Shown here piece by piece: positions 1 to 9,503 of a stretch of 64,000 nucleotides of DNA (positions within the stretch are counted from its first letter, which is position 1; each line of letters begins with the position of its first letter). The position numbers and the translations under genes are program-made. The notes beneath the pieces are model-generated. The model saw only the letters and a program-made list of their open reading frames with translations. It did not search any database and was not told where the DNA came from. The DNA comes from Clostridia bacterium (GTDB taxonomy: Bacteria; Bacillota; Clostridia; Christensenellales; Borkfalkiaceae): the NCBI GenBank assembly GCA_017396365.1, contig JAFQMD010000026.1, positions 62,001-126,000 on the forward strand, given 5' to 3'.

Positions 1-2
1 TA

Positions 3-1517
3 GGGACTCAACACTTAGAAGCCGACGGCGAAACTATAAACAATCACAGCGCAACTTTCTTCGGTTTTAAAGAGCCTACGCCGACTGCAAATATTACCAA
101 CTGCGTTATAGACGTTTTAAACGCGGATTTTAATCCCGACGCATCAATCAAAATCGTAGGTAGTTACGACGGTGTCGCAATCAAAAACGTTTTCGTAATA
201 GGTGGAACGGAAGAACTCAGAGAAAAATCAAACGCGACTCTTTCTTTTGAATCGGTGTATGATTTCGTTGGCGATCCAAACGCGCAAAGCAGATACAAAA
301 AATTCGATGGTGAGTTTTGGTCTCACGCTACGAACGTTGCAATTTCAAATAACGTTTTTGAAAAGGTTAAAAATTTGGGCGTAAACTTTACCAAAGAGAT
401 TGAAAATATTGTAAAGGGAACGGCTTATAAATTTACCGTTGATAATAAATACGTCGAAATTTCAACCCAAAATACAAACGTTTCAATAAAAGGTGGAGTA
501 GTTTCTATTCTCGATAGCGCAGAAAAAGACGAGCGAATTGAAATAGTTGCAACGTCACTCTTTAATAAAAATATTAGCACTACTACAGATTTTAAAGTAA
601 AGGAATTAGACCTTTCAAATTTCGTTGATTTAACGGACAAAGAAGACGTTGTTTATTACGATACGACAGAGAAAAAAGTTTACGAGGCGAAGTTAAGCGA
701 GGATATAGGCGAAACTTTATATTACGTAAACGAAGATTTTTCTGCGGTTACCTTTAATAGAGTTGGCGAAACTCAAAAAGCGATTTTTGCCGTTTGCTCG
801 GATAAAATTTACAAAGTAAACTGTAAGAGCGTGACTAAGGTTATTTCTAAAAAAGAAGATTTGCATTACGTTCGTAGAAATTACACTTTAAGTGGCGGTC
901 AATACGATGGCAAAATTTTAGGCGAATTCGTAATGGTAAACGATATCGACGCCACGGGCTTGGTTTTAGCAAATACCGGTATTTACTTTGAAAACGCAAG
1001 GGGCTTTTGCGGAAGTTTCGACGGCTTAGGATACACAATTTCTAATTTGACCTTAGGCGAAGGTGGACTTTTCGGCAACTTGGGAACTAACGCCACTGTT
1101 AAAAACGTAAAATTTACAAACGTAAATCTTTCAAGCGGAACTTACACGGCTTTGCTTGCAAACAGTATTTTCAACGCGACGATTGAAAACGTTACCGCTC
1201 ATTTTTCAAATTACGTACAAGGCGCGCTTCCAAGAGAATGTAGCGGACTACTGTTTTGGGAAATGAGTTGGGATAGCGCGTTTATAAACGTTACTTTGGA
1301 TATATCTGACTTATCGCAAGACGTTGACCGCATAGCCGATTTAACTTATAGCGCAAAAACTGCGCTTGCAAGCCTAAAATCTACTTACGATAACTTTGTA
1401 GTTATTAAAAAAGACGGCGCAAAAGATCCAAAGTTTGCCTACGAAAACGGCTGGGATTCCGAATATCAAGAAGTTGATATGGTAAGCGGAATAGAAATTG
1501 TTATAAATAACGGTTAA
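3..1517 (+). CDS. C-terminal part of a large secreted/surface protein (5' end outside window)
   Basis: The frame is open from the first bases of the window, so this is the 3' part of a longer gene; the GTG at 255 is only an internal codon. About 504 residues are visible. They are rich in Asn, Thr, Val and Gly, as in extracellular beta-rich proteins. Around positions 1011-1190 there is a GLUG-like stretch (GSFDGLGYTISNLTL, then GLFGNLG and VKNVKFTNVNL), a short beta-helix-type repeat found in bacterial adhesins and surface proteins. No C-terminal membrane anchor or LPXTG motif is present. The stop lies 4 nt before a lipoprotein gene, so the two are probably co-transcribed. The precise function is unknown; a substrate-binding or adhesive role is inferred from the repeat type and the neighbourhood. 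Confidence 0.8.
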   Translation, partial: GTQHLEADGETINNHSATFFGFKEPTPTANITNCVIDVLNADFNPDASIKIVGSYDGVAIKNVFVIGGTEELREKSNATLSFESVYDFVGDPNAQSRYKKFDGEFWSHATNVAISNNVFEKVKNLGVNFTKEIENIVKGTAYKFTVDNKYVEISTQNTNVSIKGGVVSILDSAEKDERIEIVATSLFNKNISTTTDFKVKELDLSNFVDLTDKEDVVYYDTTEKKVYEAKLSEDIGETLYYVNEDFSAVTFNRVGETQKAIFAVCSDKIYKVNCKSVTKVISKKEDLHYVRRNYTLSGGQYDGKILGEFVMVNDIDATGLVLANTGIYFENARGFCGSFDGLGYTISNLTLGEGGLFGNLGTNATVKNVKFTNVNLSSGTYTALLANSIFNATIENVTAHFSNYVQGALPRECSGLLFWEMSWDSAFINVTLDISDLSQDVDRIADLTYSAKTALASLKSTYDNFVVIKKDGAKDPKFAYENGWDSEYQEVDMVSGIEIVINNG

Positions 1518-1521
1518 AAAT

Positions 1522-2259
1522 ATGAAAAAAATAATTATATCAATTTGTTTAATTTTCGCGTGTCTTTTGGGCGTTGGATGTGGGGAAGGTAGTAGTCAAA
1601 GTTCTTCGCACAGATTTGCTCTCGTTCCCCAAAAGCAAGCAACTTGCGCTCAAAAGGGCAACGTGGAACATTATAAATGTTTAGATTGCGGAAAACTCTT
1701 TGACTTAAACAAAAAGCAAATAACGTCCGTTGAAACGGATATTTGCTTAGATAATCACGAGTCGGAAGTTTATTTGGCGGTAAAAACTCAACCGCAAAAA
1801 CTTTTATATAGCGCGGGTGAAAGTTTTGACACAAACGGTCTTGAAATTGTAAAAAAATGCGATAGTTGTAACGGAAAAATCGTTGATAACGGACTTATAG
1901 CCTTTTCTTATCAAAATCAAGGCGCTAATTGCTTTAGCCAAGCGGACACAAAAATTATCGCTACGGTTGACGGTTTAACTATTGATATAACCATTAGTTT
2001 AACCGCCGTCTATACGGTAACTTTCGACACCCAAGGCGGAACGCAAATTGCTCCCGTTAGCGTTGCGGACGGTGGAAAACTTCCGCTTATTGAAACCCCT
2101 GAAAAGTCTAACGAAAACGGCGAATACGAATTCGTTTGTTGGCTATATAACGGTGAAGAGTGGGACGTAGAAACCGACGTCGTACGCGAAGATATGACAC
2201 TCGTTGCAAAATGGAAAGTCGTTTCGTCATACACACCGCCATACGTGCCAAATGATTAA
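1522..2259 (+). CDS. Lipoprotein with CxxC module, Ig-like region and InlB-type repeat
   Basis: The 245-residue product starts with a lipoprotein signal peptide whose lipobox is LGVGC (Cys about residue 20). A short module of the type ATCAQKGNVEHYKCLDCGK (residues about 39-58) follows, with paired cysteines. Next comes an Ig-like region (KLLYSAGESFDTNGLEI, then a CDSC pair). The C-terminus is one Listeria-Bacteroides (InlB B-type) repeat running from YTVTFDTQGG to LVAKWK. It is closely related to the N-terminal half of the next gene, so they are tandem paralogues. It is probably a membrane-tethered extracellular protein that binds or displays. No catalytic motif is visible. Confidence 0.85.
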   Translation: MKKIIISICLIFACLLGVGCGEGSSQSSSHRFALVPQKQATCAQKGNVEHYKCLDCGKLFDLNKKQITSVETDICLDNHESEVYLAVKTQPQKLLYSAGESFDTNGLEIVKKCDSCNGKIVDNGLIAFSYQNQGANCFSQADTKIIATVDGLTIDITISLTAVYTVTFDTQGGTQIAPVSVADGGKLPLIETPEKSNENGEYEFVCWLYNGEEWDVETDVVREDMTLVAKWKVVSSYTPPYVPND

Positions 2260-2280
2260 TTAAAAGTTTAGGAGATAACG

Positions 2281-3921
2281 ATGAAAAAGAGAATAGCCTT
2301 TATAATAGGGCTCGTATGTCTTACTATATTTTCTGTAATTGCGTGCAATAAAAGTAAAGACGAACACGTATTCGTTTCTCACGCAGAAGTAGTTGCAACT
2401 TGTCAAACAAGCGGAAACAAAGCCTACTTTACATGCTTGCATTGTGATAAAATATTCGACTTGGATAAAAACGAAATAGACGAAATCCCTACCGTTGATA
2501 TGTTAGAGCACGATTTTGAAATAAAACTCGGCGAACCGTCAACTTGTTCGACAAAGGGAACTATCGACCGTTACGAGTGTGGGGCGTGCAAAAAAATTTT
2601 TGATTTAAACAAAGAAGAAATTACGTCTATTGAAAAGGACTTAGACGGATATAATCACTTTGGAAACGCTACTTATTCTATCGCAAAAAAGCCTGCTAAA
2701 CTTAAATATAACGTAGGCGATAAGTTCGATAGCGCGGGTATGGTTATCAGTTCAAAGTGCGAAAAGTGTAACGGCGTAATTTTAGATAATCAATATATCA
2801 CAGTAGAATATCCAACGGAAAACGCAACCGCTTTTAATATAGGAGATAATAAGGTTTTCTTAAAATATCAAGGCGTAGTTTTGACGATTGAAGGAATAAC
2901 CGTAATTAAACCCGAAGTCGTTTTACAAGGCGTTAAATCGACTTATACGACCACTTGTAACACTCCGATTTCATTAGACGGCATAATTTCAAGCGTTATA
3001 GGAGCGGAAATTAAGTGCGAATACATTAAGGGCGCAAATCAAATAGTTTCGCCTTTTGAACTTGAAAAGGGCGAGTATAAAGTTAGAATTTACGTAGAAG
3101 ACGCAGAAAATTATTTCGGTACGGAAACGGTAGCAACTTTAATCGTAAACCACGAGTATAAAAAACGTCAAGACGAAAATGTCGTAGGGCTTGTTTGCGC
3201 TTGCAAAGACGCTGTTTTTACTATTGAAAACGGCAAGACGGTGTTTGTTGATAAAGATAATCCGTTGATTGACCTTGGCTCGTTATTTTACGGCGACGTC
3301 GATTATGCTATTTCTTCAGTAAAGAAAATAGACGCAAATAAGTTGGTTGATATCGAGGGAACGAAACAAGGTAACGTTTACCTTTATTCAAAAGATTTAT
3401 ACGGACAAACGGGCTTGTATCTTTCGGTAACTTATACTGTAAACGGTGAAGATTATACTGCAAAAGTTATATCTAAATTTAATAAAGTTGAATCTAAGTT
3501 GCAAATAGGAAATATGCAATATTTAGGGATTCAAAACGAATACGGCGACGTTTACTCTGTAACGCAAGACAACGGCTTGATAGAAAGCTCAGACAAAAGG
3601 CCGCTCACCGCTTTTTTCAAAAGCGAAATGCTTAATTGTATGCCCGACGGTTACGATTATTTTGAATTTTGGATTTACAATCCAACAGACGTAGATTATA
3701 GCGTTCATTTTGCAGGCGATGGTGAAAACGGTTGGATGAACTCGTCTTCAGCGGATACGTTTTTAGCAAAAAAATCTTGGACAAAAGTTACTATTTCTAA
3801 AGCCGACGTGCAAAATAACGCCTTTGGAACTTGGTATTTGTATATCTTTGGTGGAAATAACGACGGCGCAAAGCAAGAAGGTTGGCAAATTAGTACCGTA
3901 TATGCGGTAAAAGCATTATAA
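2281..3921 (+). CDS. Lipoprotein with two CxxC modules and a C-terminal beta-rich domain
   Basis: This 546-residue protein starts at an ATG with AGGAG 7-8 nt upstream. The lipobox is FSVIAC (Cys about 22). Two copies of the module ATCQTSGNKAYFTCLHCDK / STCSTKGTIDRYECGACKK lie at residues about 40-110. An Ig-like bacterial domain of the kind seen in the preceding lipoprotein comes next. The C-terminal 180 residues (from about 370) form a jelly-roll-like region rich in aromatic residues (FEFWIYNPTDVDYSVHF, WTKVTISKADV), resembling a carbohydrate-binding module. A carbohydrate-binding role is inferred. It probably shares an operon with the following glycosidase and phosphorylase genes. Confidence 0.85.
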   Translation: MKKRIAFIIGLVCLTIFSVIACNKSKDEHVFVSHAEVVATCQTSGNKAYFTCLHCDKIFDLDKNEIDEIPTVDMLEHDFEIKLGEPSTCSTKGTIDRYECGACKKIFDLNKEEITSIEKDLDGYNHFGNATYSIAKKPAKLKYNVGDKFDSAGMVISSKCEKCNGVILDNQYITVEYPTENATAFNIGDNKVFLKYQGVVLTIEGITVIKPEVVLQGVKSTYTTTCNTPISLDGIISSVIGAEIKCEYIKGANQIVSPFELEKGEYKVRIYVEDAENYFGTETVATLIVNHEYKKRQDENVVGLVCACKDAVFTIENGKTVFVDKDNPLIDLGSLFYGDVDYAISSVKKIDANKLVDIEGTKQGNVYLYSKDLYGQTGLYLSVTYTVNGEDYTAKVISKFNKVESKLQIGNMQYLGIQNEYGDVYSVTQDNGLIESSDKRPLTAFFKSEMLNCMPDGYDYFEFWIYNPTDVDYSVHFAGDGENGWMNSSSADTFLAKKSWTKVTISKADVQNNAFGTWYLYIFGGNNDGAKQEGWQISTVYAVKAL

Positions 3922-3993
3922 TTATTAGTAAAAGCAAGGTTTTACAAGTAAACAAATTACAATTTTGCAGGAAAAACTGCATACGGAAATATT

Positions 3994-6096
3994 ATGGAAC
4001 AGTTTATTTTAGGGCAAGGGGCGACCGTGAATTTTGATTTAAAAAATGGCGAACTCGTATCCGTCTTGCATAAAAATCAAGAGTTGACAAGCGGAAGAAC
4101 CGCATTGTTTACCGTCAAAATTAGAGATAGACAAGGCGCTACTCGTCTCGTTGACGCTACTTCGTGCAAATTTCTCCGTTATGAAAACGGCGTTGCAAAA
4201 TATTCTAATGAATATTTTAATGCTGAGGTTGAGTTTAATCGTTGCGTAGAAGGACTCTGTTTAAGGGTAAATTTAACAAACAAAACCGACGATTTATTCG
4301 AGTGGGTAGAAATTGCCCCTATTTTAGTCTATAACAAATTAAAAGATGAAGACGGTGGTAGAGGTGAAATCGTTTACCCATATAATGAAGGTTGTATAGT
4401 TACCGATATGGCGTACAGAGAGAGTATGCCTTTTAGATACGTCGAGCCCGATTATCCAAGTAAAAATACTTTTTCCATATTTCCTAATATGATTTTCGCT
4501 CAGTTTATATCTTATATCACTAACGGCGTCGGCGTATATATGGGTATGCACGACCAAGAAAGAACGACCAAACATATAGATTTTTGTTACTGTGGCGACG
4601 GAATAAAAATCTTTTTAAGAACTTATTGCAACGCAAATTACGGCGAAGATTATAAAATGCCTTTCGATTTTGTTTTAAAGACTTTTGAAGGAAAGTGGCA
4701 AAAAGCAGGAGATATTTATTACGACTGGTTTAAAAATAATCTTCCAAAAGGTCTTAAAAAGATTTCTGAAAACGAAAAATTGCCGAAGTGGTACGGAGAG
4801 TCACCTATAGTCGTTATTTATCCGTTAAGGGGTATAAACGACACCGATATGAGCGATAACGGAATGTATCCGTATAAAAACGCATTGCCTATTTTGGAGA
4901 ATATTGTAGCCGAAACGGATAGCAAGGTAATGGCTCTTTTAATGCAATGGGAGGGTTCTGCGCCTTGGGCTCCACCTTATCAATGGCCACCGTACGGCGG
5001 AGAAGACGAATTTAACTCGTTTGCCGACGAAATACATAAAAGGCAAATGCTTTTAGGACTTTATTGTAGTGGATTGGGTTGGACACAACGCAGTAAAATT
5101 GATAATAGTTACGATAAAACTGCTGATTTTGAAAAATTAGGGCTTTTAGACGGAGTTTGCGAAAATTCCGACCAAAGCGTAAAAAGCGTTATTTGCACTT
5201 CGCAAAGAGACGGGTTTGACCTTTGCCCCGCGAGTGAAAAAGTAAAGGATTTATTAAAAGAGGAATATCAAAAAATTTGCAACGGAAAAGTTGATTACGT
5301 TCAGGCGCTTGACCAAAACCACGGTGGAAACTCGTATTTTTGTTATAGCGATAGGCACGGACACGTTCCTGCGCCTGGAAAGTGGCAACACGAACAAGTA
5401 AATAAGTTGCTTTCTTTAATTGATAAAAAGGGCGCTATTTTTGGGTGTGAAAGTTCTGCCGCAGAGCCGTTTTTATCACAACTTCCGTTTAGTGATAACC
5501 GTTTTGAACTAAATTATTACGTGGGAAAACCAACTCCGATTTATTCGTATCTTTATCACGAGTTTGTAAATAACTTTATGGGCAACCAAATTTGCGCAAT
5601 GCTCGAAAAAACCGAAAACAATTTTACTTATAAACTTGCGTATTCGTTTGTGGCTGGGGATATGTTGACTCTCGTTTTGGGTGGTAAAGACAAAATCTTA
5701 CACGCTTGGTGCGATTACGTCGAGCCCATAGAAAAGAACGTTGATAAAGCGTTAGCGTTAAAATTTGTAAAAACTCTAAATGCGTGGAGACAAAATGCTG
5801 GGAGTAAGTTTTTACATTATGGTAAAATGGTTGAGCATAAAAAGATAAAATGTTCGACTGAAAAGTTCTTACTTGAAGACGGCAAAACGTATTTAGTAGA
5901 AAATTCTCTCTTGACTTCGGCTTATAGGTGCGGTGAAGAAACTGTTCAGTTTATCGCAAACTATAATTTAACCCCCATAGAAGTCGAATTTGAAGAAGAA
6001 TTTGACGTATATTGTGATTATAAATTAGAAAACGTAAATCGTGGCGTAAAACGAATGGCCGTTGAGCCGTTGTCGGTTGTAATGATAAAAATATAG
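3994..6096 (+). CDS. DUF6259-type putative glycoside hydrolase
   Basis: The 700-residue product has no signal peptide, so it is probably cytoplasmic. It has an N-terminal beta-sandwich region (residues about 1-260). A TIM-barrel-like core follows, with the recognisable stretch LLMQWEGSAPWAPPY and a downstream PPYGGEDEF, then YVQALDQNHGG, FGCESSAAEPFL and a C-terminal beta domain. This matches my memory of the uncharacterised DUF6259 family. The acidic residues in LDQNHGG and GCESSAAEP are candidate catalytic groups. A paralogue with the same motifs is encoded at 17381-19453. The stop lies only about 10 nt before the GH112 phosphorylase gene, so it may act on the same glycan upstream of phosphorolysis. 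Its substrate is unknown. Confidence 0.75.
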   Translation: MEQFILGQGATVNFDLKNGELVSVLHKNQELTSGRTALFTVKIRDRQGATRLVDATSCKFLRYENGVAKYSNEYFNAEVEFNRCVEGLCLRVNLTNKTDDLFEWVEIAPILVYNKLKDEDGGRGEIVYPYNEGCIVTDMAYRESMPFRYVEPDYPSKNTFSIFPNMIFAQFISYITNGVGVYMGMHDQERTTKHIDFCYCGDGIKIFLRTYCNANYGEDYKMPFDFVLKTFEGKWQKAGDIYYDWFKNNLPKGLKKISENEKLPKWYGESPIVVIYPLRGINDTDMSDNGMYPYKNALPILENIVAETDSKVMALLMQWEGSAPWAPPYQWPPYGGEDEFNSFADEIHKRQMLLGLYCSGLGWTQRSKIDNSYDKTADFEKLGLLDGVCENSDQSVKSVICTSQRDGFDLCPASEKVKDLLKEEYQKICNGKVDYVQALDQNHGGNSYFCYSDRHGHVPAPGKWQHEQVNKLLSLIDKKGAIFGCESSAAEPFLSQLPFSDNRFELNYYVGKPTPIYSYLYHEFVNNFMGNQICAMLEKTENNFTYKLAYSFVAGDMLTLVLGGKDKILHAWCDYVEPIEKNVDKALALKFVKTLNAWRQNAGSKFLHYGKMVEHKKIKCSTEKFLLEDGKTYLVENSLLTSAYRCGEETVQFIANYNLTPIEVEFEEEFDVYCDYKLENVNRGVKRMAVEPLSVVMIKI

Positions 6097-6106
6097 GGTG
6101 ATATAT

Positions 6107-8263
6107 ATGAAAAAAGGAAGATTTACTTTGCCTGCGGACAATTCGCTTGGCTCAAAAACTGAAGAAATAGCAAAGAGATGGGGTTCTGACGCTGTTAGAG
6201 ATTGCGACGGAACGGCGCTACCTGATAATCCAAAGAGATTTGGAAAAGTATATAACACTTATTTTATCGTTCGTGGGGATAACGAATGGGGAAGACTTCA
6301 CTCAGAAGAAGCGCAGAGAATTTTCTTACTTACCGAAAGGGTTTTAGCAACTGAAGAAACTGTAAAAATTCAAATAATGAACGGTTTTTTGGCTGACGAA
6401 TTTGAGCCTGACGAAACCTATCTTGACAGATGGGAAGTTTACGATAGAACTGAAGGCGTTTTAGTTAAAGACTGGTCTTACGACGCGAAAAATCAAGTCG
6501 TAACGATAAGCAACGTAAAAAAATTCCACGAATATACCGTTTCGTTTTTAGCAAGAATAACTTGGCACCCCGTTCAAATTTACAACTACTTAACTAACGA
6601 GTGGACTTGCGAAAAACAACTTACGTACGATCCCGCCTTTCCAAACACGAAAGAATATATTAAAAGGCATATGGAAGAGTGGTGCTTGGCAAATCCAGAC
6701 ACCGACGTTGTAAGATTTACCACTTTTTTATATCAATTTACACTTATTTTCAATCATTTAGGCAAGGAAAAACAGGTTGAATGGTTTGGTTACGCCCAAA
6801 CAGCAAACCCTATACATATAGATAATTTCTATAAAAAGACGGGCATAAAACTCACGGCGGAAGACTTCGTCGACGACGGTCATTACAATAACGTTTTCCG
6901 CACGCCGACTGAAAAATTTAAAAAATATATGGAATATATTGAAGAATTTGTAAGTTCTACGGTAGCCGAACTCGTTGAAATTTGCCACAAACACGGCAAA
7001 GAGGCTATGATGTTTTTAGGCGACGACTGGATCGGCGCAGAGCCTTACGGCGATTATTTCAAAAATATGAATTTAGACGCGGTTGTAGGTTCGGTTGGCG
7101 GTGGCGTAACCGTAAGAATGCTTTCGGAAATTCCACACGTCAAATATCACGAAGGTAGATTTTTGCCATACTTTTTCCCCGACACTTTCTTTGACGGAAA
7201 CGAGGAAAACGCAGTAGCCGAACTTAACAAAAACTGGCTTACTGCAAGAAGAGCGCACATGCGAAAACCGCTCGATAGAATGGGCTTTGGCGGTTATTTA
7301 TCTCTCGCTGCAAAATTCCCTGCGTTTATTGATAGAGTTGAAGAAATTGCGGATGAATTTAGGACGATTTACGACGCAATAGACAATAAAAAGCCGTATT
7401 GCAGGCTTAAAGTTGCTATTTTGAATGCTTGGGGTAAAAAGAGAAGTTGGATGAGCCACATGGTTGCTCACGAACTTTGGTATCAGTCTATTTACTCGTA
7501 TCAAGGCGTTTTAGAATCGATTTCAGGGCTTCCTGTTGACGTTGAATTTTTATCTTTTGAAGATGTTAAAAAAGGAGCGCTTAAAAATATCGACGTAGTT
7601 ATAAACGTGGGTGACGCTTATACTTCGTTTAGCGGTGGAAAGGCTTGGCTTGACGAAAAATTGCAAACAACGATAAGAGAATTCGTCTATAACGGCGGTG
7701 GTTTTATCGGCGTTGGCGAGCCTACTGCAGTTAGCGCAAACGGAAGATATTTCCAACTTGCAGACGTTTTGGGCGTTGACGAAGAAATAGGATTTACTCT
7801 TTCAAACGACAAGTACAATATAAACAAGGTCTCTCACGAACTTACTGCTGATATGACCGAATTCGACTACGGCGAAGATAAGAAAAACATCTACGCTTTA
7901 GACGGAGCAAAAGTTTTAGATATTGTTTTTTCAGACAGATTTAAACGCGCTGTAAACGTTGGCGAAGTTAAAATGGCAGTAAACGATTACGGCAAAGGAA
8001 AGAGTTTTTATATAACGGGTATTCCTTATTCTCTTGAAAACAGTAGGCTTTTATATAAGGCTATGTGTTACGTGTCGGGCAAGGATATAAACGTGTGCTA
8101 TTCGTCAAATCCGCTTACCGAATGCAACTATTATCCGACGAGCAAAAAGTATGCAATCGTAAATAACAGCGACAAAACGCAAACTACCGAATTTTACGAT
8201 ATGTCGGGCAATAAGTCGATTATCGAGTTAAAACCTATGGAAGTTAGATGGATTAACGGATAA
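6107..8263 (+). CDS. lnpA: GH112 1,3-beta-galactosyl-N-acetylhexosamine phosphorylase
   Basis: GH112 enzymes phosphorolyse galacto-N-biose or lacto-N-biose to galactose 1-phosphate and the free N-acetylhexosamine. The 718-residue product shows family hallmarks along its whole length: GRFTLPADNSLGSKTEEIA at the start, DVVRFTTFLYQFTLIF, GKEAMMFLGDDWIGAEPY, VKYHEGRFLPYFFPDTF and RMGFGGYLSLAAKFPAF. The first Asp of GDDWIG (D306) aligns by eye with the proposed general acid of the Bifidobacterium enzyme. The ATG at 6107 is preferred to the GTG at 6098 because AGGGTG lies about 6 nt before it. There is no signal peptide, so it is cytoplasmic. It is co-directional with the DUF6259 gene. Some GH112 members prefer galactosyl-rhamnose, so substrate preference is not settled. 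Confidence 0.93.
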   Translation: MKKGRFTLPADNSLGSKTEEIAKRWGSDAVRDCDGTALPDNPKRFGKVYNTYFIVRGDNEWGRLHSEEAQRIFLLTERVLATEETVKIQIMNGFLADEFEPDETYLDRWEVYDRTEGVLVKDWSYDAKNQVVTISNVKKFHEYTVSFLARITWHPVQIYNYLTNEWTCEKQLTYDPAFPNTKEYIKRHMEEWCLANPDTDVVRFTTFLYQFTLIFNHLGKEKQVEWFGYAQTANPIHIDNFYKKTGIKLTAEDFVDDGHYNNVFRTPTEKFKKYMEYIEEFVSSTVAELVEICHKHGKEAMMFLGDDWIGAEPYGDYFKNMNLDAVVGSVGGGVTVRMLSEIPHVKYHEGRFLPYFFPDTFFDGNEENAVAELNKNWLTARRAHMRKPLDRMGFGGYLSLAAKFPAFIDRVEEIADEFRTIYDAIDNKKPYCRLKVAILNAWGKKRSWMSHMVAHELWYQSIYSYQGVLESISGLPVDVEFLSFEDVKKGALKNIDVVINVGDAYTSFSGGKAWLDEKLQTTIREFVYNGGGFIGVGEPTAVSANGRYFQLADVLGVDEEIGFTLSNDKYNINKVSHELTADMTEFDYGEDKKNIYALDGAKVLDIVFSDRFKRAVNVGEVKMAVNDYGKGKSFYITGIPYSLENSRLLYKAMCYVSGKDINVCYSSNPLTECNYYPTSKKYAIVNNSDKTQTTEFYDMSGNKSIIELKPMEVRWING

Positions 8264-8288
8264 GAGGTAGTTTGATTAAAATTTTAAG

Positions 8289-8317
8289 CAGCCGACAAAA
8301 ATTCCGTCGTCTGTTTT
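8289..8317 (+). terminator. Probable intrinsic terminator after the GH112 gene
   Basis: Arms at 8289-8296 and 8306-8313 (CAGCCGAC against GTCGTCTG, one mismatch) are followed by a T5 tract. It lies 26 nt after the GH112 stop and probably ends the first operon. Confidence 0.6.
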
Positions 8318-8400
8318 TAGTGAATGTGTATATGCGCAAACATTTGATAAGGAACCGATTTTTAAGCATTTTTAATATGGTAATGGTCATTGTTAAAAAT

Positions 8401-8581
8401 GGCTCTATCACAACTCGTGACTGATATTAAAGGTTTATCTACTTCGCAATACTATTCTTTTTACGGCTTTTTGCAATTCCGATTATGAGCAAGGTAATTC
8501 CCTTGCAAAAATCTCGCAAAAATCCCGTCTTGCTCGTATCTAACCCTTTAAATTTAATCAGTCATACGTTGTGACATAGCC
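8401..8581. repeat. 181-bp element with long imperfect terminal inverted repeats (MITE-like or structured RNA)
   Basis: The left end (8401-8431) and the reverse complement of the right end (8553-8581) share GGCT, TCACAAC, TGACTGAT and TAAA in the same order and spacing, with three-base mismatched blocks between them. That is about 23 matches in 29 positions. A second nested inverted repeat (GAGCAAG at 8487-8493, CTTGCTC at 8529-8535) lies inside. No ORF is present. It fills most of the 365-bp gap between the GH112 gene and the SGNH hydrolase. It could be a non-autonomous mobile element or a large RNA hairpin. No transposase lies nearby. Confidence 0.6.
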
Positions 8582-8628
8582 TTAAAATAAACTATATAAA
8601 ATAAAAATTATTTAATCGAGGGATTAAT

Positions 8629-9294
8629 ATGTTCGAAAAGAACACGGTTAAAGCAACTGAGCAAGTAAAAAAAGAACGCTACGTCGAGTGTTATCAACAA
8701 GACGGAAAAGTAAAGGTTTTGTTCATTGGAAATTCAATTACAAGGCATGAGCCAAAGCCTGAAATAGGATGGGATAATGACTGGGGTATGGCGGCATCTT
8801 GCCGTGAAAATGATTACGTGCACGTTGCAGTAAGGTTTTTGGAAGAAAAGTTTGGAAAGATCAATTATTGTGTTGCAAACTGCGGGCATTGGGAACTTAA
8901 TTATTATAATGACAAGATGATAACCGATTGGCAGAGGGCTAGAGATTTCAATGCCGACATAGTTGTTGTGCGCATAGGGGAAAATATTTGGAATGTTAAG
9001 GATAAATTTATGGAACATCCAATTGCCCCGCATTTTGATAAAATGATTAAATATTTTGCTATAAATCCAAACGCAAAAGTAATTGTTACAGGCTTATTCT
9101 GGAGATGTGTAGAGATTGAAAGTGCAATAAAGCACGTTGTAGAAGAGAATAACTATACTTTTGTTTGTTTGGAAGATTTGGGCGATGATTGTAAAAATAT
9201 GGCAATAGGGCAATATTGGCACGAGGGTGTAAGTGTGCATCCGGCTGATGAAGGAATGAGAAAGATTGCAGAGAGAATAGTTGAAAAGATATAG
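8629..9294 (+). CDS. SGNH/GDSL-family hydrolase
   Basis: This 221-residue protein belongs to the SGNH hydrolase fold (esterases and deacetylases with a Ser-His-Asp arrangement). Block I is LFIGNSIT near residue 30. A block III-like VVVRIGEN lies near residue 115, and block V is SVHPADEGM near residue 207, with the DxxH-like Asp/His placement. A GAGG ribosome site precedes the ATG. There is no signal peptide. A deacylating role on a sugar ester is plausible but not shown. Codon use differs from the flanking glycan genes: AAT, GAT and TAT replace the AAC, GAC and TAC that dominate nearby. Together with the adjacent inverted-repeat element, this suggests separate acquisition. Confidence 0.8.
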   Translation: MFEKNTVKATEQVKKERYVECYQQDGKVKVLFIGNSITRHEPKPEIGWDNDWGMAASCRENDYVHVAVRFLEEKFGKINYCVANCGHWELNYYNDKMITDWQRARDFNADIVVVRIGENIWNVKDKFMEHPIAPHFDKMIKYFAINPNAKVIVTGLFWRCVEIESAIKHVVEENNYTFVCLEDLGDDCKNMAIGQYWHEGVSVHPADEGMRKIAERIVEKI

Positions 9295-9365
9295 GGTATA
9301 AAACGATTAATTAACATTTAAAAGCAAAGAAATTAAAGAAAACGGTGTAATGAACTGCGACATAA

Positions 9366-9464
9366 CTTTTGCTCTTTGACGATTTCACTTGTTGGGATTG
9401 TGGAGAACTAATAGGGAAGATAAGTGACGAAGCAAAGGAAGTCCTGCGCAAAGCAAACAACTAA
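9366..9464 (+). pseudogene. Possible gene remnant in the gap after the SGNH hydrolase
   Basis: A short frame reads FDDFTCWDCGELIGK and on to LRKANN before TAA at 9462-9464. A different frame just upstream reads protein-like MNCDITFA. The two could be joined by one frameshift, suggesting a decayed gene. No start or family is recognisable, so this is tentative. The rest of the 9295-9746 gap holds the hairpin cluster and the toxin-antitoxin promoter. Confidence 0.2.
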
Positions 9465-9503
9465 CAGTAATAATCGAAACCCAAAAGGATAATATTTACA
9501 AAA

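Noticed and set aside
255..1517. Independent gene starting at GTG 255
   Set aside because: The frame stays open to the window edge with the same protein-like composition, so 255 is internal.
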